This document shows positions 1 through 4,078 of a DNA stretch of 5,571 nt, piece after piece. The stretch spans positions 1 through 5,571 of the forward strand of contig JAITNI010000107.1 of NCBI GenBank assembly GCA_031290535.1, in the 5' to 3' direction. Both the position numbers and the translations under genes were made by a program. This DNA comes from Zoogloeaceae bacterium. GTDB taxonomy: Bacteria; Pseudomonadota; Gammaproteobacteria; Burkholderiales; Rhodocyclaceae. The notes under the pieces are model-generated. The model ran no database searches. It was not told the origin of the DNA and saw only the letters and a program-made list of their open reading frames with translations. Each line of letters starts with the position of its first letter. Position 1 is the stretch's first letter.

Positions 1-20
1 CGACACCCTCCCGCCAGACC

Positions 21-48
21 CTCTGCCGTTCCGGCAGGGAGATTTTTT
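21..48 (+). terminator. Rho-independent terminator-like hairpin upstream of the head operon
   Basis: An 8-bp stem (CTCTGCCG at 21-28 with CGGCAGGG at 32-39, one T-G wobble) closes a 3-base TTC loop. It is followed three bases later by six T residues (43-48). This is the usual form of an intrinsic terminator reading on the + strand; the other strand lacks a T tract at the right place. It would separate an upstream transcription unit from the protease-capsid genes, which then need their own promoter, as in phage Mu where a late promoter lies just before gene I. The pairing is seen directly; function is inferred. Confidence 0.6.
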
Positions 49-55
49 CAGGTAG

Positions 56-124
56 CGCAAGCGCCCCCTCTGCCGAACCCCTTCCCCCTGACCGTTTCCC
101 CTGCTTTGCCCGATCATTCGGGGC
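56..124 (+). promoter_or_regulatory. Intergenic leader before the protease gene; candidate late promoter region
   Basis: This short non-coding stretch lies between the terminator-like hairpin and the protease start. About 61-111 is rich in C and T and poor in G. A weak promoter-like pair can be drawn (CTGACC at 88-93 and GATCAT at 112-117, 18 bases apart, each 4 of 6 to the sigma-70 consensus). A 5-bp inverted repeat CCCGA/TCGGG (109-113 and 118-122) sits two bases before the ATG. In Mu the corresponding gap holds an activator-dependent late promoter, so a promoter here is expected, but none of these signals is strong enough to be called with certainty. Confidence 0.25.
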
Positions 125-1186
125 ATGGCACATCCAAAACTTTCCCTTGCCGCGCTGACTTTTTCCCTTGGGGCAATCCCTGCGGAAATCCAGCTTACAC
201 CTCCCGGCCCGGTGTTTCGCGCCGGGGATGGCTCTGGCCGTCCTGTGGATGCGCCGGGTTGGCAGATTAACGCGGCCATTGCCGGACGTCTGGTTGCCGC
301 CCTGTCGGCGCGCACGAATCCGCTGGTCATCGACTACGAGCACCAAACCCTGTTGGCCGACCAGAACGGGCAACCGGCCCCGGCGGCGGGCTGGTTCAAA
401 ACACTGGAATGGCGCGAAGGGGCGGGGCTGTTTGCCATCGACGTGCAATGGACGCCCCGCGCCGAAACCATGCTGAAGGCAGGCGAGTATCGCTTTATCT
501 CCCCGGTATTCACCTATGACAAAAAAACTGGCGCGGTGACAGGCATTCGCATGGCCGCGCTCACCAACAACCCCGGCCTGGATGGCATGAAGGCCGTGGC
601 GCTTTCCGCCCGTTTCGAGGGCGTCGATTTTTCAACCGATGTTTTTACCCATGAGGAACCAGAAATGGAACTGAAAGCACTCCTGAAGGCTCTTGGCCTT
701 GCAGAAGACAAGACGGAAGCTGATGCCCTGGCGGCGCTCTCTGCCCTGAAGACGAAGGCCGAAAGCGCCGATGCGGCAAAGACTGCGGCAGAAGCCGCGC
801 TCTCGGCCAGCCGGGACGAACTGGCGGCGCTGAAGGCTGCGCCGCCAACCCCCGCGCCGGAACTGGTGGTTTCATTGCAAAACGAAATCGCCGCCCTGAA
901 GGCGCGGGAAGTGGCGACGCTGATCGCCGAGGCCGACAAGGCAGGCAAGTTTGTGACCCAGCCCGGCCTGAAGGCGTTTGCAGAAAACGACGTGGCTCCG
1001 CAAGGCATCGCCAAGCTGACGGCTTTCCTCGCTGACCTCGCCCCCACGGCGGCGCGGCAGGGGATGCAGTCTGATGGCATTGAGCGCGGCAAAGGCGGCA
1101 GTGGCAGCGGCAGCGTCGAAGCCGAAGCGGTGATGAAAGCCTTTGGCCTTTCCACCGATGAATTCAACAAAGGCAAAGGAGTTTAA
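125..1186 (+). CDS. I: Mu gpI-like prohead protease with fused scaffold domain
   Basis: The 353-residue protein has the length and layout of the Mu gene I product, the prohead maturation protease that digests the internal scaffold during capsid assembly. The N-terminal protease part (about 1-155) holds family-typical blocks: DYEHQT at 70-75, AAGWF at 87-91, EYRFISPVF at 121-129 and LTNNPGL at 146-152. His73 and Ser126 are the likely catalytic pair by spacing (about 50 residues, as in other phage assemblin-type proteases); this is inference. The C-terminal part (about 181-353) is Ala/Lys/Glu-rich and likely coiled coil (about 199-265, broken by a Pro-rich stretch near 240-245). It then has a Gly-Ser linker (324-330) and a short end with GLSTDEFNKGK that may contact the capsid protein. 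The start at 125 has no proper Shine-Dalgarno (CGGGG is only one base away), but the reading frame closes at 89-91 and family N-termini begin about here. The gene is followed after 2 bases by the decoration-like gene. Confidence 0.9.
   Translation: MAHPKLSLAALTFSLGAIPAEIQLTPPGPVFRAGDGSGRPVDAPGWQINAAIAGRLVAALSARTNPLVIDYEHQTLLADQNGQPAPAAGWFKTLEWREGAGLFAIDVQWTPRAETMLKAGEYRFISPVFTYDKKTGAVTGIRMAALTNNPGLDGMKAVALSARFEGVDFSTDVFTHEEPEMELKALLKALGLAEDKTEADALAALSALKTKAESADAAKTAAEAALSASRDELAALKAAPPTPAPELVVSLQNEIAALKAREVATLIAEADKAGKFVTQPGLKAFAENDVAPQGIAKLTAFLADLAPTAARQGMQSDGIERGKGGSGSGSVEAEAVMKAFGLSTDEFNKGKGV
653..657 (+). promoter_or_regulatory. Internal ribosome-binding site for the scaffold start
   Basis: GAGGA lies inside the protease gene, 7 bases before an in-frame ATG at 665. 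It is a far better ribosome-binding site than the one before the protease itself, and it falls exactly at the border between protease and scaffold parts. It is the main reason for calling an independent scaffold start. Confidence 0.65.
665..1186 (+). CDS. Z: Capsid scaffolding protein, in-frame internal start within the protease gene (Mu gpZ-like)
   Basis: This nested 173-residue product equals residues 181-353 of the protease reading frame. Phage Mu makes its scaffold Z from the 3' part of gene I, and many tailed phages use the same nested design so that free scaffold greatly outnumbers protease-scaffold fusion. Here the sequence supports it directly: GAGGA with ideal spacing before ATG 665, placed after the last protease motif. 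The product begins MELKALLKALGL and continues with Ala/Lys/Glu heptad-like helices. It then has a helical region with AKLTAFLADLAP, a Gly-Ser-rich linker and a charged C-terminus likely to bind the capsid protein. It would co-assemble with gpT inside the prohead and be degraded by the protease. Actual translation from 665 is not proven by sequence alone. Confidence 0.7.
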   Translation: MELKALLKALGLAEDKTEADALAALSALKTKAESADAAKTAAEAALSASRDELAALKAAPPTPAPELVVSLQNEIAALKAREVATLIAEADKAGKFVTQPGLKAFAENDVAPQGIAKLTAFLADLAPTAARQGMQSDGIERGKGGSGSGSVEAEAVMKAFGLSTDEFNKGKGV

Positions 1187-1188
1187 CC

Positions 1189-1578
1189 ATGACAGCGCTT
1201 ACCGCACCTCGCAACACCCTCAAGAAACTTGGGGACATTCAGGGCTACCCGGTCAAGGGCGGCGTGATTTTGTATCAGGGCGGCATTGCCGGGGTCGAGG
1301 CGGGGCTGGCTGTTCCCGGCGGCACGGCAGACAGCGTCTCTGTCGGGCGGGTGGAACAGACCGTCGATGCCACGAATGCGGTGGATGGAGAATTGAATGT
1401 GACCGTTGAGGCGGGCATTTTCCAGCTTGCCAGCGATGGCAGCATCGTGGCCGCCAACATCGGCGTCCCCGCCTATCTGGCGGATGACCAAACCGTGACC
1501 AGCACCAGCACGCAACCTCTGGCGGGCAACATCCTCGCCGTGGATGCAGGCGGCGTCTGGGTTCGCATCGGTATTTAA
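1189..1578 (+). CDS. Small capsid decoration/cement-like protein (DUF2190-like)
   Basis: This 129-residue protein is rich in Gly, Ala and Val and lacks charged clusters, signal peptide or membrane segment. Its pattern of short beta strands and turns resembles phage capsid cement proteins of the DUF2190 type: VKGGVILYQGGIAGV at about 22-36, VGRVEQTV at 52-59, VTVEAGIFQL at 71-80, GVPAYLADDQTVT at 92-104 and GGVWVRIGI at the end. It lies between scaffold and major capsid genes, the usual site for a decoration or stabilisation protein (compare lambda gpD between C and E). AAAGGAG at 1175-1181 lies 7 bases before the ATG, and the gene starts 2 bases after the protease stop, so the two are probably translated from one message. 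The assignment rests on composition, motif pattern and position. It would act on the outer capsid surface, but this is inferred. Confidence 0.65.
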   Translation: MTALTAPRNTLKKLGDIQGYPVKGGVILYQGGIAGVEAGLAVPGGTADSVSVGRVEQTVDATNAVDGELNVTVEAGIFQLASDGSIVAANIGVPAYLADDQTVTSTSTQPLAGNILAVDAGGVWVRIGI

Positions 1579-1593
1579 CAGGAGAACAGTATC

Positions 1594-2487
1594 ATGCAGA
1601 TTACCCCGCACCTCATCACCCTTTTGTCGCAAGGCTTCAACGCCGCCTTTATCAAGGCCATTGAGTCTGTCCCGGCCACCTGGCCGCAGATTGCGATGCA
1701 GATCAACTCGCAATCGAATGCCGAAAACTACGGCTGGGTCAAAGACCTGCCGGGAATGCGCGAGTGGATTGGCCAGCGCGTGGTCAACAACCTGGAATCC
1801 ACCACGGCAGTGCTCCAGAATCGCAAATGGGAGCACACCATTGGCCTGAAGGCGGACGACATCGAGGATGACCGCATCGGCATTTACAGCAACATCATCC
1901 AGCAGCAGGCGGAAATTGCCGCCCGCCACCCGGATGATCTGGTCTGGGCGCTGTTGCGCGCAGGCTTTACCACCCCCGGCTTTGACGGCCAGCCGTTCTT
2001 TGACGCCGACCACGCGGGTTTTGACAAGGCGGGCAAGGAAATCTCATGGAGCAACGTGCAAACCGGAACCGGCAATGCCTGGTATGCCTTTGACCTGTCG
2101 CGCAGCTACCTGAAGCCGCTGATCTTCCAGCTTCGCAAACCGGCCACCTTTACCAGGAAGACCAATGCCGAGGACGATCATGTGTTCCTGAACGGCGAGT
2201 ATCTGTACGGCGTGGAAGCGCGCTACAACGCCGGGTTCGGCTTTCACCAGCTTGCCTATGCCAGTACGAACGAACTGAGCGCCGCCAACTGGGAAGCCGC
2301 CAAGATCGCGCTCTCGACCCAGTATCGCCCGGATGGTAGCGCGCTGGGGGTCAGGGCCACGCATCTGGTGGTCGGCTCCACCAATGAAGGCCGCGCCCGC
2401 ACCCTGCTGGAATCCACGCAGATCAATGGCTCGGACAACATCTGGAAGGGCAGCGCCCAACTGCTCGTCAGCCCGTATCTGGATTAA
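1594..2487 (+). CDS. T: Major capsid protein, Mu gpT family
   Basis: This 297-residue protein is close to the usual length of Mu gpT (about 305 residues), the major head subunit with an HK97-like fold. Family features include an N-terminal helix with LSQGFNAAFIKAIES (11-25), the block YGWVKDLPGMREWIGQR (46-62, the probable E-loop region) and RKWEHTIGLKADDIEDDRIG (78-97). Further on are HPDDLVWALLRAGF and GFDGQPFFDADHAG in the middle, YLKPLIFQLRKPATF, the nucleotide-fold-like HLVVGSTNEGRARTLLES near the C-terminus, and the ending NIWKGSAQLLVSPYLD (282-297). The start is fixed by AGGAG at 1580-1584, 9 bases upstream. It lies 15 bases after the decoration-like gene and is followed by a strong hairpin at 2499-2518. 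No frameshift or missing block is visible, so the gene looks functional. Confidence 0.95.
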   Translation: MQITPHLITLLSQGFNAAFIKAIESVPATWPQIAMQINSQSNAENYGWVKDLPGMREWIGQRVVNNLESTTAVLQNRKWEHTIGLKADDIEDDRIGIYSNIIQQQAEIAARHPDDLVWALLRAGFTTPGFDGQPFFDADHAGFDKAGKEISWSNVQTGTGNAWYAFDLSRSYLKPLIFQLRKPATFTRKTNAEDDHVFLNGEYLYGVEARYNAGFGFHQLAYASTNELSAANWEAAKIALSTQYRPDGSALGVRATHLVVGSTNEGRARTLLESTQINGSDNIWKGSAQLLVSPYLD

Positions 2488-2498
2488 TAACCCCCACA

Positions 2499-2518
2499 GG
2501 GCACGGTATGCCGTGCCC
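2499..2518 (+). repeat. Perfect 8-bp inverted repeat (hairpin) after the major capsid gene
   Basis: GGGCACGG (2499-2506) and its exact complement CCGTGCCC (2511-2518) enclose a TATG loop, 12 bases after the capsid stop codon. A five-T run (2529-2533) follows only after ten more bases and overlaps the next gene's leader. This makes a canonical terminator doubtful. A weak attenuator, or a 3' end-protecting structure that raises capsid mRNA level over the downstream genes, is plausible. The structure is seen; the role is inferred. Confidence 0.6.
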
Positions 2519-2522
2519 GTAC

Positions 2523-2527
2523 AGGAG
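2523..2527 (+). promoter_or_regulatory. Ribosome-binding site that fixes the gp35-like start at 2537
   Basis: AGGAG lies 9 bases before ATG 2537. The reading frame is open further upstream (to an ATG at 2333), but that part overlaps the capsid gene in another frame and carries no family sequence. The site therefore supports the shorter gene. Confidence 0.7.
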
Positions 2528-2536
2528 ATTTTTGTC

Positions 2537-2851
2537 ATGGCAGCCCCCAAAAATATCGTAACCAAAGGCACCGCTGAAGCGCTTCCCTCCGATAAAGGGA
2601 GAGATGGAGCGGGGTTCGAGATTGCTCCGACTATGTTGTCCGCTAAAAAATCCGGCGCGGTCTCCGTTCGCGTCACGGCGCACAGCGATGGTTTTCGCCG
2701 CGCCGGACGGGCATGGAGCACCAAATCAACCGTGCTCAAGCTCACGAGCATCTCCCGCGCCGATCTCGAAATCCTGATTGCCGAGCCGCGCCTGGTCGTG
2801 GTCTTTCTGGACGCGGCAGGCGAGCGGGTCGCTGCGCCCTTACCCGCCTAA
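2537..2851 (+). CDS. Mu gp35 / FluMu HI1506-like small head-region protein
   Basis: The protein has 104 residues. The C-terminal half carries the pattern of the short domain found in Mu gp35 and in FluMu proteins. This pattern is SDGFRRAGRAWSTKSTVLKL (50-69), followed by a helix 'SRADLEILIAEPRLVVVFL' (73-91), in which a leucine-rich helix leads to a Glu-Pro turn and a Val-rich strand. The N-terminal 35-40 residues are polar and Gly/Lys-rich, probably flexible. Its place directly after the capsid gene and before the gp36-type gene is the same as in Mu. The exact role is not known; a part in head completion or the connector region is an inference from position. The start is chosen on AGGAG 2523-2527. 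It ends 8 bases before the next ATG. No signal peptide or membrane segment is seen. Confidence 0.75.
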   Translation: MAAPKNIVTKGTAEALPSDKGRDGAGFEIAPTMLSAKKSGAVSVRVTAHSDGFRRAGRAWSTKSTVLKLTSISRADLEILIAEPRLVVVFLDAAGERVAAPLPA

Positions 2852-2859
2852 GCTGCATC

Positions 2860-3297
2860 ATGGCCCGCCTCTACGCCACCCTTGCCGACCTCTACGCCCG
2901 CTTTGGCGAAGCGGAAATCAACGAGGTTGCCGATACCGACGCCACTCACACGCCCGCCCCGGAACTGATCGGGCGGGCGCTGGCGGATGCCGGGGGAGAA
3001 ATTGATGCCGCGCTGTATGGGCGCTATCGCCTGCCCATTGCCCGCGTCCCGGTCATCCTGACCCGCATTGCCTGTGAACTGGCGCATGAGGCGCTGTACA
3101 ACAGCAAGGTGCCCGAAGTGGTCAAAGACCGCGCCAAATGGGCGCGGGAGATGTTGCGGATGCTGGCAAACGGCACACTGGCGCTTGACCTTGAAGCTGC
3201 CGGGGACGATGCCGCCGGGGGTCTGGTGGAAATGGTGACTGGCCGCGCCCGCTCGCCCTTCGCCAGCCCGCATGTGAAGCCCAGGAGGCGGACATGA
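2860..3297 (+). CDS. Mu gp36-like protein, DUF1320 family (head-tail connector/adaptor)
   Basis: This 145-residue protein begins MARLYATLADLYARFGEAEI, the hallmark opening of the DUF1320 family, to which Mu gp36 belongs. The next signature follows: LIGRALADAGGEIDAALYGRYRLP across 37-59, in which the helix leads to a conserved Tyr-Gly-Arg-Tyr-Leu-Pro turn. A helical segment then runs VPVILTRIACELAHEALY (63-80) and VVKDRAKWAREMLRMLANG (87-105). The end is Gly-rich and basic (PHVKPRRRT). Family members are all-helical proteins thought to join the head portal to the tail, like the HK97 gp6-type adaptors; this role is inferred from fold and gene order. No good ribosome-binding site precedes the ATG, which lies 8 bases after the gp35-like stop, so translation is probably coupled to that gene. 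Its stop codon overlaps the next start (ATGA at 3294-3297). Confidence 0.88.
   Translation: MARLYATLADLYARFGEAEINEVADTDATHTPAPELIGRALADAGGEIDAALYGRYRLPIARVPVILTRIACELAHEALYNSKVPEVVKDRAKWAREMLRMLANGTLALDLEAAGDDAAGGLVEMVTGRARSPFASPHVKPRRRT
3283..3288 (+). promoter_or_regulatory. Strong ribosome-binding site inside the end of the gp36-like gene
   Basis: AGGAGG lies 5 bases before ATG 3294, within the last codons of the preceding gene, where it encodes part of the basic PRRRT tail. Together with the ATGA stop-start overlap it marks 3294 as the true start. Confidence 0.75.
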
Positions 3298-3734
3298 ACC
3301 GCCCCGGTCTGCTGGCGATTGCCCCGCTTCTGCTTGAACGCCTCGCCCACGATTGCCCGTCCGCGCAGGGCAATGTATTTGCCACGGCAGATTTGCCAGG
3401 CGTGACCGAACAAAGCCAGGTGACGCCTGCCCTGCATGTGGTGTTGCTGGATTACGCGCCGGTCGAGAGCGTGGGCACGGAAACCCGCTGGGAAGAACTC
3501 TGGTGTGTGGTGGCCGTGGTCAAGCATTCTGCCCGCAAGAACCGCAGCGCCGCGCAACAGGAGGCCGCAGAATCCCTGCTCGCCGAAGTGCTGAAGAGCC
3601 TCTCCGGCGTCTGGATTGATCTACCGCTCGGAGGCCGCGAGCGCCTGCAAGTGACCCCTGGCCCCGCCCCGCATTTCACGGAGACGCACGGCTATTTTCC
3701 GCTTGCCTTCAAGGTGTTGGTGACGACGCCATGA
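3294..3734 (+). CDS. Tail terminator/tail-completion-like protein in the Mu gp37 position
   Basis: This 146-residue cytosolic protein holds an N-terminal helix (LLAIAPLLLERLAHDCP, 6-22) and a conserved-looking VFATADLPGVTEQSQVTPALHVVLLDY (28-54). After that come a strand-rich core with WEELWCVVAVVKHSA (66-80), a helix QQEAAESLLAEVLKSLSGVW (88-107) and a C-terminal strand block with HFTETHGYFPLAFKVLV (127-143). This alpha-beta layout matches phage tail terminator proteins, which cap the tail tube and join it to the head. The position directly after the gp36-type adaptor agrees. It lies where Mu has gp37 (DUF1834), but I do not recognise the DUF1834 opening here, so equivalence by position is safer than homology. 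It starts in an ATGA overlap with the gp36-like gene and ends in another ATGA overlap with the next gene, so the set is translationally coupled. Confidence 0.65.
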   Translation: MNRPGLLAIAPLLLERLAHDCPSAQGNVFATADLPGVTEQSQVTPALHVVLLDYAPVESVGTETRWEELWCVVAVVKHSARKNRSAAQQEAAESLLAEVLKSLSGVWIDLPLGGRERLQVTPGPAPHFTETHGYFPLAFKVLVTTP

Positions 3735-4078
3735 GCTGCCATACCTACGACCTCCTCGGCTCCCGTGCCTTGCGGCGGGGATTTGCGTGGCGTTTTGTTT
3801 TTCGCCGCCGGATTCACCCCATCCGCCAGCCGGTCGATTTAACGGGCTGTGTGGCGCGGTTGGAAATCTACGACACCCAACACCCACGCCGCGCCGCCTG
3901 GGGGTTTGACACCGGCCTGCTGGGCGCGGATGGCGTGACTGAATTTGAATTGACTGCCGCCGACACCGCCGACATTACTTGCACCGCCGCCCGTTACCGC
4001 GTTCTGTTTGTCGACGCGGAGGGGGAGCAGACGGTGTATCTGACGGGGCGGCTGGCGGTTTTGGAAAAGGATTTGTGA
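3731..4078 (+). CDS. Small Ig-like / BppU N-domain-like protein coupled to the tail fibre
   Basis: The 115-residue protein has no signal peptide. It is strand-rich, with the order typical of small phage proteins placed before tail-fibre genes and of the N-terminal domain of baseplate upper proteins. These blocks are RRGFAWRFVFRR (15-26), PVDLTGCVARLEIYD (34-48), VTEFELTAADTADI (69-82), ARYRVLFVDAEGEQTVYLTGRLAVL (87-111). The elements P-V-D-L-T-G and A-x-Y-x-V-L-F-V-D-x-E-G-x-x-x-x-x-L-x-G are the ones I recognise. It probably serves as an adaptor or accessory domain for the fibre. The Shine-Dalgarno site is poor, so expression likely depends on coupling through the ATGA overlap at 3731-3734. 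The stop overlaps the fibre start (GTGATG at 4075-4080). An alternative is an unrelated small tail protein; family assignment by eye only. Confidence 0.55.
   Translation: MSCHTYDLLGSRALRRGFAWRFVFRRRIHPIRQPVDLTGCVARLEIYDTQHPRRAAWGFDTGLLGADGVTEFELTAADTADITCTAARYRVLFVDAEGEQTVYLTGRLAVLEKDL
4065..4071 (+). promoter_or_regulatory. Ribosome-binding site that fixes the tail-fibre start at 4078
   Basis: AAAAGGA lies 6 bases before ATG 4078, which overlaps the stop codon of the preceding gene. The same frame is open from an ATG at 3979, but that extra stretch overlaps the Ig-like gene, has no ribosome-binding site, and does not look like a fibre N-terminus. Confidence 0.75.

Noticed and set aside
1..55. 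Possible C-terminal end of an upstream gene (a frame closing with TAG at 53-55)
   Set aside because: Too short to recognise, two other frames are also open, and it would run through the terminator-like hairpin; not supportable without upstream sequence.
514..1176. Minus-strand open frame opposite the protease/scaffold gene
   Set aside because: Its Ala/Ser/Arg-rich product is the expected reverse reading of an Ala-rich coiled-coil gene.
1183..2013. Long minus-strand open frame opposite the decoration-like and capsid genes
   Set aside because: It is the complement of two clear structural genes and has no family similarity or promoter context.
2333..2536. Longer version of the gp35-like gene starting at 2333
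   Set aside because: The extra part overlaps the capsid gene in another frame, whereas ATG 2537 has AGGAG at good spacing and begins the family-like protein.
3979..4077. Longer tail-fibre start at 3979
   Set aside because: The extra residues are a shadow of the Ig-like gene; ATG 4078 has AAAAGGA and a stop-start overlap.
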